Source: Clostridia bacterium (GTDB lineage Bacteria > Bacillota > Clostridia > Oscillospirales > Acutalibacteraceae). Taken from it: 13,069 bases of DNA. Positions 1 through 7,027 of this stretch are shown piece after piece. Both the position numbers and the translations under genes were made by a program. Numbering within the stretch: the stretch's first letter is position 1; the number at the start of each line of letters is the position of its first letter. Location of the stretch: the NCBI GenBank assembly GCA_017442445.1, contig JAFRZS010000155.1, forward strand, positions 1-13,069, read 5' to 3'. The notes beneath the pieces were generated by a model. That model did no database searches. It had not been told where the DNA came from and saw only the letters and a program-made list of their open reading frames with translations.

Positions 1-40
1 CATTCTGCATTTTGCATTTTGCATTCTGCATTCTGCATTT
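1..40. repeat. Heptamer tandem repeat, GCATTYT type (partial)
   Basis: The window opens with a strictly 7-base periodic array. After a partial unit at 1-6, units start at 7, 14, 21, 28 and 35, each reading GCATTTT or GCATTCT. The array probably continues beyond the left edge. The same unit recurs at 7110-7137 and 8470-8483, so this is a dispersed intergenic family. It ends in A/T-only DNA (41-61) leading to the dnaA promoter. No coding role is visible. Confidence 0.85.
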
Positions 41-80
41 ATTTATATATAAATATATATAAAAAATAAAAATCTAAAAA

Positions 81-108
81 TATGAAAATTTATGAACATT
101 TATGTTGA
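81..108 (+). repeat. Helically phased TATG decamers upstream of dnaA
   Basis: TATGAAAATT (81-90), TATGAACATT (91-100) and TATGTTGAAA (101-110) follow each other at exactly 10-base spacing, one DNA turn. The middle copy contains TTATGAACA (90-98), one base from the DnaA-box consensus TTATNCACA. The last copy contains the dnaA -35 hexamer. The placement would suit a DnaA autoregulatory site. The repeat is seen directly; the regulatory role is inference. Confidence 0.5.
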
Positions 109-133
109 AAACTTTTCAGTTTTGTGCTACAAT
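105..133 (+). promoter_or_regulatory. Probable sigma-A promoter of dnaA
   Basis: TTGAAA (105-110) and TACAAT (128-133) are separated by exactly 17 bases, a near-consensus vegetative promoter. A second -10-like TATAAT lies at 142-147. Transcription would start around 140, giving a leader of roughly 110 nt before the dnaA start codon. No other pair this good is visible upstream of dnaA. Confidence 0.75.
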
Positions 134-163
134 TATATATGTATAATTGGTAGTGTGGGTAAG

Positions 164-202
164 ACTGCGGTATCTGGAGTTTCAGGCTTTCAGATGCGCA
201 GT
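164..202 (+). promoter_or_regulatory. Stem-loop in the dnaA mRNA leader
   Basis: ACTGCG (164-169) pairs with CGCAGT (197-202), and ATCTG (172-176) pairs with CAGAT (191-195). A U171-G196 wobble joins the two helices, leaving only G170 bulged. The result is about a 12-bp stem with a 14-nt loop, 33 nt upstream of the dnaA ribosome binding site. It could influence mRNA stability or translation, but no known riboswitch class is recognised. Confidence 0.5.
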
Positions 203-247
203 ATCAGATTTTTACATCAACGAAAAAAATAAAAGAAGGAGAAATAA

Positions 248-1594
248 ATGGACAATAATTACGACAGCAGATTTTTCGAGAATTTGTGGCAGATGGTCTT
301 GGAAGATTGCCGTAAATCTCTCTCTGAAACAGCATTCAATGTCTGGTTCAATGACTTAAAACTTGTAAGCTTTGAAGACAGCAAGGTTGTTCTTTCCGTT
401 GCTCAGTTCAAGCAGAAAATAATTGTTACAAAATTCTTCAACATAATCAACGGAGCATTTGAAAAGGTTCTCGGTTTCCCGATTGAAATTGAATTTGTAA
501 CTCCCGAAGATCCCAAAAATGTAACAATGAGATTTAACGGTAACGATAAAACTCAGATGTTTACCGCAAAAAATATGGAAAATACTTTTGATACCTTCGT
601 TGTAGGTAACTCAAACAGATTTGCTCATGCAGCATCTCAGGCTGTTGCAGCAACACCGGGCAGAGCTTATAACCCGTTATTTATTTACGGAAATTCAGGT
701 CTCGGCAAAACTCATCTTCTCTCGGCAATAAACCACGAAATAAGAAACAGCTATCCTGACCTTGATATTATTTATACTCACGGTGAAACTTTTGCAAATG
801 AGCTTATCAGTTATCTTCAGAACAAGAAAGATACAACAGTTTTTCACAACAAATACAGAGGAACAGATGTGCTCTTAGTTGACGATATTCAGTTTATTGA
901 AGGTAAGGATTCAACTCAGGAAGAATTTTTCCACACATTTGACACACTTATCAATCAGGGAAAACAGATCGTTATCACATCTGACCGTCCTCCCAAGAAG
1001 ATGAATCAGCTTGATGACAGATTAAAAACACGATTTGAAAGAGGACTCATCGCTGACGTTCAGCCGCCGGATTTAGAAACAAGAACTGCTATTATCAAAC
1101 GCAAGGCAGAATTTTTAAATCTTGAAATGTCCCACGAAATTGCTGTTTACATAGCAGAAAGACTTAAAACAAATATCCGTCAGCTTGAAGGTGCAGTAAA
1201 TAAAATTCAGGCATATGTAGTTATTGACAATGCTCCGATGAATTTAAAAACAGCACAACTTGCAATCAAGGATATTTACAATGATGAATCATTACCTGCT
1301 CCTGCAGTAATCAAGAGAATCATTGAAGAGGTTGTAAGAATGACAGGTGAAACAACTGTTGACGATGTCCGTTCAAAGAAGAAAGATGCTGCAACATCAA
1401 GGGCAAGACAGTTAGCAATCTATATTGCAAGAGAAGTCACACAGCTTCCCTTAAAGGCAATAGGCGAGGAATTCGGAGGCAGAAACCATACAACAGTTTT
1501 ATATGCTATCAATGAAATAAAAGATGAATTGAAGCGTCATCCGAACCTTCAGACAGAGATTGATGAGATAATCAAAAATGTCAAAGAAAATTAA
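248..1594 (+). CDS. dnaA: Chromosomal replication initiator protein DnaA
   Basis: DnaA is the AAA+ ATPase that binds oriC, melts DNA and recruits the replicative helicase. The 448-residue length is typical. Domain I lies at about 1-80, followed by a short linker. The AAA+ domain has Walker A GNSGLGKT at 148-155, Walker B LLVDD ending at 213, and an arginine-rich segment with RFERG near 262-266. The C-terminal DNA-binding domain carries the DnaA signature GGRNHTTV at 410-417. The start is set by AAGGAG (236-241), 6 bases before ATG. The gene is first in the origin cluster, and the gap after it is the probable origin. Expression probably depends on the 105-133 promoter and may be modulated by the phased TATG repeats and the leader hairpin. 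Identification is secure. Confidence 0.99.
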   Translation: MDNNYDSRFFENLWQMVLEDCRKSLSETAFNVWFNDLKLVSFEDSKVVLSVAQFKQKIIVTKFFNIINGAFEKVLGFPIEIEFVTPEDPKNVTMRFNGNDKTQMFTAKNMENTFDTFVVGNSNRFAHAASQAVAATPGRAYNPLFIYGNSGLGKTHLLSAINHEIRNSYPDLDIIYTHGETFANELISYLQNKKDTTVFHNKYRGTDVLLVDDIQFIEGKDSTQEEFFHTFDTLINQGKQIVITSDRPPKKMNQLDDRLKTRFERGLIADVQPPDLETRTAIIKRKAEFLNLEMSHEIAVYIAERLKTNIRQLEGAVNKIQAYVVIDNAPMNLKTAQLAIKDIYNDESLPAPAVIKRIIEEVVRMTGETTVDDVRSKKKDAATSRARQLAIYIAREVTQLPLKAIGEEFGGRNHTTVLYAINEIKDELKRHPNLQTEIDEIIKNVKEN

Positions 1595-1624
1595 ACAAGT
1601 ATTGCACATTAAACACACAAATTA

Positions 1625-1668
1625 CTGACATTTTGAACACAGCGGTTTTTGATATGTTCATAAGTCAG
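1625..1668. repeat. Inverted repeat carrying a pair of DnaA-box-like motifs
   Basis: CTGAC (1625-1629) and GAACA (1635-1639) on the left are mirrored by TGTTC (1655-1659) and GTCAG (1664-1668) on the right. The two arms contain TTTTGAACA (1631-1639, + strand) and TTATGAACA (1655-1663, - strand), one base apart from each other. TTATGAACA also occurs upstream of dnaA at 90-98. It is a single substitution from TTATNCACA, so these may be the local form of the DnaA box. Confidence 0.5.
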
Positions 1669-1757
1669 AGAATTAAAAAATTTATTCAACATTAAAAATT
1701 TGCTGAAAATCCTTATAAATCAAGGGTTAACGGAGTTTTAGTAAATTTAGACAGACA

Positions 1758-1772
1758 CTACTACTACTACTA
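1758..1772 (+). other. Candidate DnaA-trio (five CTA repeats) at the unwinding region
   Basis: Five perfect tandem CTA triplets (TAG on the complementary strand) are followed at once by A/T-only DNA. The orientation relative to dnaA and dnaN is that of the B. subtilis DnaA-trio, where DnaA filaments engage single-stranded 3'-GAT-5' triplets to open the duplex. No clean DnaA box abuts the left side, which is the weak point. Confidence 0.65.
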
Positions 1773-1815
1773 AAAATATTTATATATTTATGTATTGATA
1801 TTGGAGGATTTCAAA

Positions 1816-2931
1816 ATGAGGTTTATCTGTGACACACAAATATTATGTTCAGCATGTTTACAAGTTCAAAGAGCTGTTTCCACAAAAAGCACGATCCCTT
1901 CAATCGAGGGTATTTTGATAAAGGCTTTGGGAAATGAGCTTATACTTACAGGTTATGACCTTGAAATGGGAATCAACACATCAGTTGAAGCTAATGTTCA
2001 GGAAAACGGAAGTGTTATCATTAACGCAAGAGTTCTTTGCGATATTCTCAGAAAACTTCCTTATGAAACAGTTTCATTTGATGTTGACGGAAGAAATATG
2101 GTTATAATCAAAAGCGGAGATATCAAGTATTCACTTATAGGACTTTCTGCTGACGAATATCCTGAACTGCCGACAGTATCGGGCGGTTTTCCGATTATAC
2201 TTGACTTACCCTTACTTAAAAACATGGTAAGGCAGACAGCATTCTCAGTTGCAGTCGGTGACAGCTCAAAAATGGTTTATACAGGAATAAAATTTGAAAT
2301 CTCCGAAAATAACCTGAAGCTTATAGCAGTTGACGGCTTCAGAATGGCTATCAGAAATGAAAAGATTGACTACAGCGGTGAAGAATTTTCATTTATCGTA
2401 CCTGCAAAAACTCTGACAGAAGTTATTAAAATTGTTGAAAACTCAGACGGTAAGATTTCACTCGGCATCGGCAAAAGACATATTGTCTTTGAAGCAGAGA
2501 ATTACAGAATCGTATCAAGACTCCTTGACGGTAAATTCTTAAATTACAAAGCTAATATTCCGCCGACATATGCTATGAGCGTTGAGGTTGACGTTGATAC
2601 ATTCGCAAGTAGTATTGACAGAATTTCATTGATTTTGACAGATAAAAATAAGAGTCCTGTCAGATGCGTATTTGAAGATAATTATATCAATATTTCAAGT
2701 AATACAGCGTTGGGTTATGCTAATGACAGAATCCCTGCAGAAATTACCGGTGACAGAATTGAAATCGGATTCAATAACAGATTTATCACAGACGCTCTTA
2801 AAGTCTGTGATGTTGACAGAGTCAAGATTGAGCTTACATCTGCAACCTCTCCGATTATCATAACTCCTGTTGAAGGTGACAATTTCTTATTCTTAATACT
2901 CCCTGTAAGATTGAAGGCGGATAATCAATGA
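1816..2931 (+). CDS. dnaN: DNA polymerase III beta subunit (sliding clamp)
   Basis: DnaN is the ring-shaped clamp that tethers DNA polymerase III to DNA and docks many repair proteins. The chosen ATG lies 8 bases after GGAGG (1803-1807) and gives 371 residues, normal for the family. A TTG 21 bases upstream would place the ribosome binding site inside the gene, so it is rejected. Clamp hallmarks include the N-terminal IPSIEGILI-type segment, GLSADEYPELP in the first third, VDGFRMA in the middle, and the C-terminal LILPVRL motif, which normally ends clamps. Here six residues follow it. The TGA stop overlaps the next ATG (ATGA), indicating translational coupling to rlbA. Confidence 0.98.
   Translation: MRFICDTQILCSACLQVQRAVSTKSTIPSIEGILIKALGNELILTGYDLEMGINTSVEANVQENGSVIINARVLCDILRKLPYETVSFDVDGRNMVIIKSGDIKYSLIGLSADEYPELPTVSGGFPIILDLPLLKNMVRQTAFSVAVGDSSKMVYTGIKFEISENNLKLIAVDGFRMAIRNEKIDYSGEEFSFIVPAKTLTEVIKIVENSDGKISLGIGKRHIVFEAENYRIVSRLLDGKFLNYKANIPPTYAMSVEVDVDTFASSIDRISLILTDKNKSPVRCVFEDNYINISSNTALGYANDRIPAEITGDRIEIGFNNRFITDALKVCDVDRVKIELTSATSPIIITPVEGDNFLFLILPVRLKADNQ
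2785..2811 (+). other. Perfect 9-bp hairpin inside dnaN
   Basis: ATCACAGAC (2785-2793) is the exact reverse complement of GTCTGTGAT (2803-2811), with a 9-base loop. It lies about 120 bases before the dnaN stop. No T-tract follows, so it does not look like an intrinsic terminator. It may be coincidental or could affect mRNA processing between dnaN and rlbA. Confidence 0.35.
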
Positions 2932-3170
2932 TAATTAAAGCAAGAATCAAAAAGAAAGAAGAAAAAAACATTCATATTGATACTGAATATATAAGACTTG
3001 ATGCGGCTTTGAAATTAGCCGATGCAGTACAGTCGGGCGGTCACGCAAAGATTGTTATTCAGGAAGGCGATGTAAAGGTTAATTCTGAAACCTGCCTTTC
3101 AAGAGGTAAGAAAATCCGTCCCGGTGACAGTATTGAGTTTGAAGGAAAAATTTATCATATATGTGGATAG
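2928..3170 (+). CDS. rlbA: S4-domain RNA-binding protein RlbA (YaaA)
   Basis: This small 80-residue protein has an S4 RNA-binding fold at about 20-78. The segment starts with a YIRLDAALKLADAVQSGG-type helix pair and continues with VKVNSETCLSRGKKIRPGD, the turn-and-strand pattern of S4 domains. The family is conserved between dnaN and recF in Firmicutes and is thought to act in ribosome or large-subunit biology. The exact role is not settled by this sequence. AAGGCGG (2914-2920) lies 7 bases before ATG. The gene overlaps dnaN by 4 bases and recF by 10, so the three are co-translated. A lysine-rich N-terminus (residues 5-14) fits RNA binding. Confidence 0.93.
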   Translation: MIIKARIKKKEEKNIHIDTEYIRLDAALKLADAVQSGGHAKIVIQEGDVKVNSETCLSRGKKIRPGDSIEFEGKIYHICG

Positions 3171-4261
3171 AAAAAACAGGTATTGAAAATTTCAGAAATT
3201 TTGAATATCAGACTGTGGATTTTTCAAACGGAGTAAATATTATCTACGGAGATAATGCACAGGGAAAAACAAATCTGATGGAAGTTTTATGGCTTTTAAC
3301 CGGTTTTCACAGCTTTAGGTCAAGAAAAAGCTCTGAGCTTATTTCCTTCGGAAAAGAAAGAGCACTTATTAAATCTCACTTTCACGACTCATACGGTGAA
3401 AATGTAACGGAAATCAAGATTGAACAAAACAGCAAAAAAATTATTTTCAACGGAGAAGAATTTAATTCAAGAAGTTATTATATCGGGAAATTTCAGGCAG
3501 TATTATTTTCACCCGTTACAATGAATCTTATTAACGGCAGTCCTCAGGAAAGACGCAGATTTATTGATGTTGCGATGAGCGCACTTTATCCTAAATACAG
3601 TTGCAATATTGTGAGATATAATTCAATTTTAAAACAGAGAAATTCCGTTTTAAAGAATTATGAAATTGCTCCCAAAGATAATGATATATTACTTGATTAT
3701 TATGACGAGGTTCTGGCTGAAACAGGAGCTCTTCTGACTGTTATGAAAAGGGACTATATCTCAAAAATCAAAAGTCACGCGTATGAAGCTTATGCTTCAA
3801 TTTCTGATAAAAAAGACGAATTCAAGCTTCATTATTGCAGTCAGATTTTATCAGGTGACGAAGACGAAGAAACCGTTAAAAAAACATTTGTGGAAAAGCT
3901 TTATAAATCAAGAGAAAGCGATATTGAAAAAAATTCCACAAACACAGGTCCCCACAGAGATGATATCGTATTTTATATAAACTCAAAGTCTGCAAAAATA
4001 TTTGCATCACAAGGGCAGAGAAGGTCTGCGGCTTTGGCAGTAAAATTTGCAGAAGCGGTGATTTCCGAGGAAGAAACCAAGGAAATTCCGGTTATCATGC
4101 TTGACGATGTCATGAGTGAGCTTGACCAACAAAGACAGCACGATTTATTTAAAAATCTCAAAAACTGTCAGACATTTATCACCTGTTGTGATAAAGACCA
4201 GGTCAGACGATTTACCGAGGGTAAATATTTTGAAATAAAAAACGGAGAAATTTTTTATTGA
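3161..4261 (+). CDS. recF: DNA replication and repair protein RecF
   Basis: RecF is an SMC-like ATPase that, with RecO and RecR, loads RecA at gapped DNA and stalled forks. The 366-residue length is typical. Features in order: N-terminal IENFRNF segment (8-14), Walker A GDNAQGKT at 30-37, a central helical region, the ABC signature SQGQRRS in the last third, and Walker B VIMLDDVMSELD after it. The ATG overlaps the end of rlbA by 10 bases. The nearest purine-rich site, AAGGA at 3142-3146, is 14 bases away, so translation probably relies on coupling. The start codon region contains TGTGGATAG (3162-3170), whose complement is one base from a DnaA box. remB begins 1 base after the stop. Confidence 0.98.
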   Translation: MWIEKTGIENFRNFEYQTVDFSNGVNIIYGDNAQGKTNLMEVLWLLTGFHSFRSRKSSELISFGKERALIKSHFHDSYGENVTEIKIEQNSKKIIFNGEEFNSRSYYIGKFQAVLFSPVTMNLINGSPQERRRFIDVAMSALYPKYSCNIVRYNSILKQRNSVLKNYEIAPKDNDILLDYYDEVLAETGALLTVMKRDYISKIKSHAYEAYASISDKKDEFKLHYCSQILSGDEDEETVKKTFVEKLYKSRESDIEKNSTNTGPHRDDIVFYINSKSAKIFASQGQRRSAALAVKFAEAVISEEETKEIPVIMLDDVMSELDQQRQHDLFKNLKNCQTFITCCDKDQVRRFTEGKYFEIKNGEIFY

Positions 4262-4262
4262 T

Positions 4263-4514
4263 ATGTTTATACACATAGGAATGGGAAAGTCCGTAAGGGA
4301 CTCGGAGATTATAGGAATATTTGACCTTGATACTTCCACTGTTTCAAAAAGGACAAGAGAATTTTTAAACAGAGCAGAAAAAGAAAAAAGAGTATCAAAT
4401 AAAAGTCAGGATATTCCGAAATCTTTTATCCTTTGCAAAGAGGGAAATGAGGAAAAAATTTATCTCTCTCAGATATCAGGCAACTCGTTAATTAAAAAGA
4501 AAAACCGTAAATAA
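4263..4514 (+). CDS. remB: RemB/YaaB, DUF370 extracellular matrix regulator family
   Basis: This 83-residue protein opens with MFIHIGMGKSV followed by EIIGIFDLDTSTVSKRTREFL, the hallmark of the DUF370 family. In Bacillus subtilis the two members RemA and RemB affect matrix gene expression, with RemA acting as a DNA-binding regulator. The paralogue between recF and gyrB is RemB (YaaB), so position and sequence agree. The C-terminal half is poorly conserved and ends in a lysine-rich tail (KKKNRK). The start lies 1 base after the recF stop. GGAG (4244-4247) is 15 bases upstream, so coupling to recF is likely. The regulatory target here cannot be told. Confidence 0.93.
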   Translation: MFIHIGMGKSVRDSEIIGIFDLDTSTVSKRTREFLNRAEKEKRVSNKSQDIPKSFILCKEGNEEKIYLSQISGNSLIKKKNRK

Positions 4515-4523
4515 ACAACTAAC

Positions 4524-4554
4524 AGAAAGGAAAAGATACCGCAAGGTATCAATG
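4524..4554 (+). promoter_or_regulatory. Hairpin between Shine-Dalgarno and start codon of gyrB
   Basis: GATACC (4535-4540), GCAA loop (4541-4544) and GGTATC (4545-4550) form a perfect 6-bp stem with a GNRA tetraloop, ending one base before ATG (4552). The best Shine-Dalgarno, AGAAAGG (4524-4530), lies 21 bases upstream, too far on a linear message. Folding the hairpin brings the effective gap to about 5 bases. A weaker AAGG (4543-4546) sits inside the hairpin and would be hidden when folded. Confidence 0.6.
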
Positions 4555-6522
4555 GCGATTAAAATGAGTATTGAGAACGAAAACAAAGAAGTTGAAAAAA
4601 TGGAAACTACGGTGTCCGAAAGCTACGGCGGAGATCAGATTCAGGTTCTTGAAGGACTTGAGGCTGTAAGAAAAAGACCCGGTATGTATATCGGTTCAAC
4701 AGGACCGAGAGGTTTGCATCACCTGGTATATGAAATTGTTGACAACTCAATAGACGAAGCATTGGCAGGTTTCTGTGATACTATTTCCGTTGAAATTCTG
4801 CCCGATAATGCTATTGCCGTAAGGGATAACGGACGCGGTATTCCCGTTGATATCCATAAAAAAGAAGGTATTCCTACTGTTACGGTTGTTCTTACAATAT
4901 TACATGCCGGCGGTAAATTCGGCGGCAGCGGATATAAGGTATCAGGCGGTCTTCACGGTGTTGGTTCGTCTGTTGTTAATGCTTTGTCAGAGTGGCTTGA
5001 GGTTGAGGTTACAAGAGATGGCAAGGTTCATCATCAGAGATTTGAAAGAGGCAACACAGTTACAGACCTCAAAGTTATAGGTGAAAATGATGTTACGGGT
5101 ACTTATGTAAAATTCAAGCCCGATCCCGAAATTTTTACCGAAACTGTTGAATACGATTATGAAACATTAAAAAGACATCTGAGAGAATCTGCATTCTTAA
5201 ATGCAGGTCTTACAATCACTCTTACAGACAGAAGAAACGAAGAAGAAATAGTTGAAGATGTTTTCTGTTATGAAGGCGGTATCGGAAGCTTCGTTGAATA
5301 TATAAATACTTCCCGCGGACTTGAAACTCTGCACTCCGATCCGATTCATTTCTCAGCAGTAAAGGGTGACCGTTCTGCAGAAATTGCTATGCAGTACAAT
5401 GACAGCTATAATGAAATTATCTTGTCATTTGCAAATAATGTTCATACAGTTGACGGCGGTACTCATGAAACAGGCTTTAAAACTGCATTGACAAGAGTTT
5501 TCAATGACTACGGCAAAAAGTACGGTTTCCTCAAAGACTCCGATAAAAAATTATCGGGTGATGATGTAAGAGAAGGTCTTTCCGCAGTCATCAGCGTTAA
5601 GCTTACAGAAGCACAGTTTGAAGGACAGACAAAGGGTAAATTGGGTAACACCGATATCACTCAGCTTGTTTCACAGACTGTATATGATAAATTGATGACA
5701 TATTTTGAAGAAAATCCGTCAGTTGCAAAGAGTATCTTTACAAAAGCACTTGATGCTTCACGAGCAAGAGAAGCTGCAAGAAAAGCAAGAGATATGGCAA
5801 GAAGAAAGTCAGCACTTGAAAGCAACTCTCTTCCCGGAAAACTTGCCGACTGTATTGAAAAAGATCCTACCTTAACAGAGCTTTATATCGTTGAGGGTGA
5901 CTCTGCGGGAGGTTCTGCAAAGCAGGGCAGAGACGGTAAATATCAGGCAATCCTTCCCTTGTGGGGTAAGATGCTCAATGTTGAAAAATCAAGAATTGAT
6001 AAGGTTATCGGAAACGATAAATTAACTCCCGTTGTATTGGCTCTCGGTACAGGTATCGGTGAAGATTTTGATATCAGCAAATTGAGATACAACAAAATTG
6101 TTATCATGGCCGATGCCGACGTTGACGGTGCGCATATCAGAACACTTTTACTTACATTCTTCTTCAGATATATGAGACCTCTTATTGATGCAGGTCATAT
6201 CTATATCGCACAGCCGCCGCTTTATAAATTATCAAAGGGCAAAAGACATGAATATGCTTTCTCTGATGAAGAAAGAGATGCAATAATTGAAGATATGGGC
6301 GGAAGCTGTGATATCCAGAGATATAAAGGTCTCGGTGAAATGGATGCCGAGCAGCTCTGGGAAACAACAATGAATCCCGAATTCAGAACAATGCTTCGTG
6401 TTACTCTTGAAGATGCTATTCAGGCAGACGAAACCTTCTCAATCTTAATGGGCGACAAGGTTGAACCCAGAAAAGAGTTCATTGAAAAGAACGCAAAATT
6501 TGTACAAAACCTTGATATTTAA
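4552..6522 (+). CDS. gyrB: DNA gyrase subunit B
   Basis: GyrB is the ATPase and DNA-strand-handling subunit of DNA gyrase, which introduces negative supercoils as a GyrA2GyrB2 complex. From the first ATG it has 656 residues. The GHKL ATPase part has YEIVDNSIDEA (catalytic Glu61, Asn65), DNGRGIP at 92-98 and GGLHGVGSS at 132-140. The TOPRIM part has EGDSAGG at 448-454 and DADVDG at 521-526 for Mg binding, then RYKGLGEM and a C-terminal EPRKEFIEKNA segment. The N-terminus carries about 25 extra charged residues before the conserved GGDQIQVLEGLEAVRKRPGMYIG stretch. ATG codons at 4564 and 4600 are alternative starts. The upstream hairpin bears on this choice. gyrA does not follow. Confidence 0.98.
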   Translation: MAIKMSIENENKEVEKMETTVSESYGGDQIQVLEGLEAVRKRPGMYIGSTGPRGLHHLVYEIVDNSIDEALAGFCDTISVEILPDNAIAVRDNGRGIPVDIHKKEGIPTVTVVLTILHAGGKFGGSGYKVSGGLHGVGSSVVNALSEWLEVEVTRDGKVHHQRFERGNTVTDLKVIGENDVTGTYVKFKPDPEIFTETVEYDYETLKRHLRESAFLNAGLTITLTDRRNEEEIVEDVFCYEGGIGSFVEYINTSRGLETLHSDPIHFSAVKGDRSAEIAMQYNDSYNEIILSFANNVHTVDGGTHETGFKTALTRVFNDYGKKYGFLKDSDKKLSGDDVREGLSAVISVKLTEAQFEGQTKGKLGNTDITQLVSQTVYDKLMTYFEENPSVAKSIFTKALDASRAREAARKARDMARRKSALESNSLPGKLADCIEKDPTLTELYIVEGDSAGGSAKQGRDGKYQAILPLWGKMLNVEKSRIDKVIGNDKLTPVVLALGTGIGEDFDISKLRYNKIVIMADADVDGAHIRTLLLTFFFRYMRPLIDAGHIYIAQPPLYKLSKGKRHEYAFSDEERDAIIEDMGGSCDIQRYKGLGEMDAEQLWETTMNPEFRTMLRVTLEDAIQADETFSILMGDKVEPRKEFIEKNAKFVQNLDI

Positions 6523-6655
6523 TGAAGAATGAAGGGTGGACTTCGTTCACACCCATGCGCCTGACGGCGAAGTTAAAGTCAAAATGAATTATCTACCGGA
6601 GAACCGTACCCTGATAGATAAAAAGGAAATTAAAATTTTTCTGAAAGGTAAAGTT
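6523..6655. other. Intergenic region with small hairpins, related to the 7056-7110 repeat
   Basis: Right after the gyrB stop come a GAAGAAT/GAAGGGT heptamer pair (6525-6538) and GGGTG...CACCC arms (6534-6554), then a small CGCC-TGAC-GGCG hairpin (6558-6569). CTTCG (6541-6545) can pair alternatively with CGAAG (6568-6572). The GGTGG..CACACCC core resembles that at 7060-7079. An open frame crosses this stretch, but it has no ribosome binding site and reads through the repeat, so it is taken as non-coding. The ribosome binding site for the next gene is at 6643-6648. Confidence 0.5.
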
Positions 6656-7018
6656 ATGCGGAAGAAAAAAGATTTTTTGATTGTTTCTGCGGTGCTGTTT
6701 GCAGTATCGTTTATAATTTACTGCGTAATTGTTGCACCTCAGCATGAAAATGTAGAAGCATTGAAAACAATGACACTTGCATATCCCTATAATTTGCTTG
6801 TCTTAGCTTCTGCGATTTCATATTTCATAACATCAATATATTATCTTATAAAATTATCCGTACCGTTTTTTGAAAAAAGACAGTTGTGGTTCAGGGTATT
6901 GTTGGCGGCATTGTTTCCGATTTCAGTACCGCTTATGATTGCAGTTTCACTTGTAATAACATTACCTTACGGATTTTATTGTATTATAAAAGTTTGTTTT
7001 TCAAAGGATAAGAAATAA
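6656..7018 (+). CDS. Small membrane protein of unknown function
   Basis: The family is not recognised. The chosen ATG follows GAAAGG (6643-6648) by 7 bases and gives 120 residues starting MRKKKDF. A longer frame back to 6536 would translate the intergenic repeat and is rejected. Three hydrophobic segments are visible: about 7-26, 44-66 and 79-112, the last long enough for two closely spaced spans around the central prolines (88 and 92). A positively charged N-terminus and the C-terminal KDKK suggest these ends face the cytoplasm if the count of spans is even. No catalytic motif, cysteine pair or signal cleavage site stands out. It sits alone between two repeat-filled gaps, so context gives no function. 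Confidence 0.75.
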   Translation: MRKKKDFLIVSAVLFAVSFIIYCVIVAPQHENVEALKTMTLAYPYNLLVLASAISYFITSIYYLIKLSVPFFEKRQLWFRVLLAALFPISVPLMIAVSLVITLPYGFYCIIKVCFSKDKK

Positions 7019-7027
7019 CAAAAAAGT

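Larger units (their letters stand above)
1595..1815. other. Probable chromosomal origin of replication (oriC), dnaA-dnaN gap
   Basis: This 221-bp A+T-rich non-coding gap lies in the usual Firmicutes origin position. It holds an inverted pair of DnaA-box-like motifs (1631-1639 and 1655-1663), a 7/9 match TATTGCACA at 1600-1608, and a looser TTATTCAAC at 1682-1690. It also holds five CTA triplets (1758-1772) followed by A/T-only DNA (about 1773-1790). CTA-type triplets next to an A/T tract match the DnaA-trio unwinding element described in Bacillus subtilis. Exact TTATCCACA boxes are absent, so box assignment is tentative. The dnaN ribosome binding site is at 1803-1807. Confidence 0.75.

Noticed and set aside
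147..359. Open frame from 147 overlapping the start of dnaA
   Set aside because: It has no ribosome binding site at its start, begins within the promoter region and overlaps dnaA in another frame.
1748..1776. dnaN promoter with -35 TAGACA and -10 TAAAAA
   Set aside because: The -10 match is poor, and the bases are better explained as the origin triplets and A/T tract.
6536..6655. N-terminal extension of the small membrane protein back to 6536
   Set aside because: It would translate the intergenic repeat. The ATG at 6656 has a proper ribosome binding site and a typical charged N-terminus before the first membrane span.
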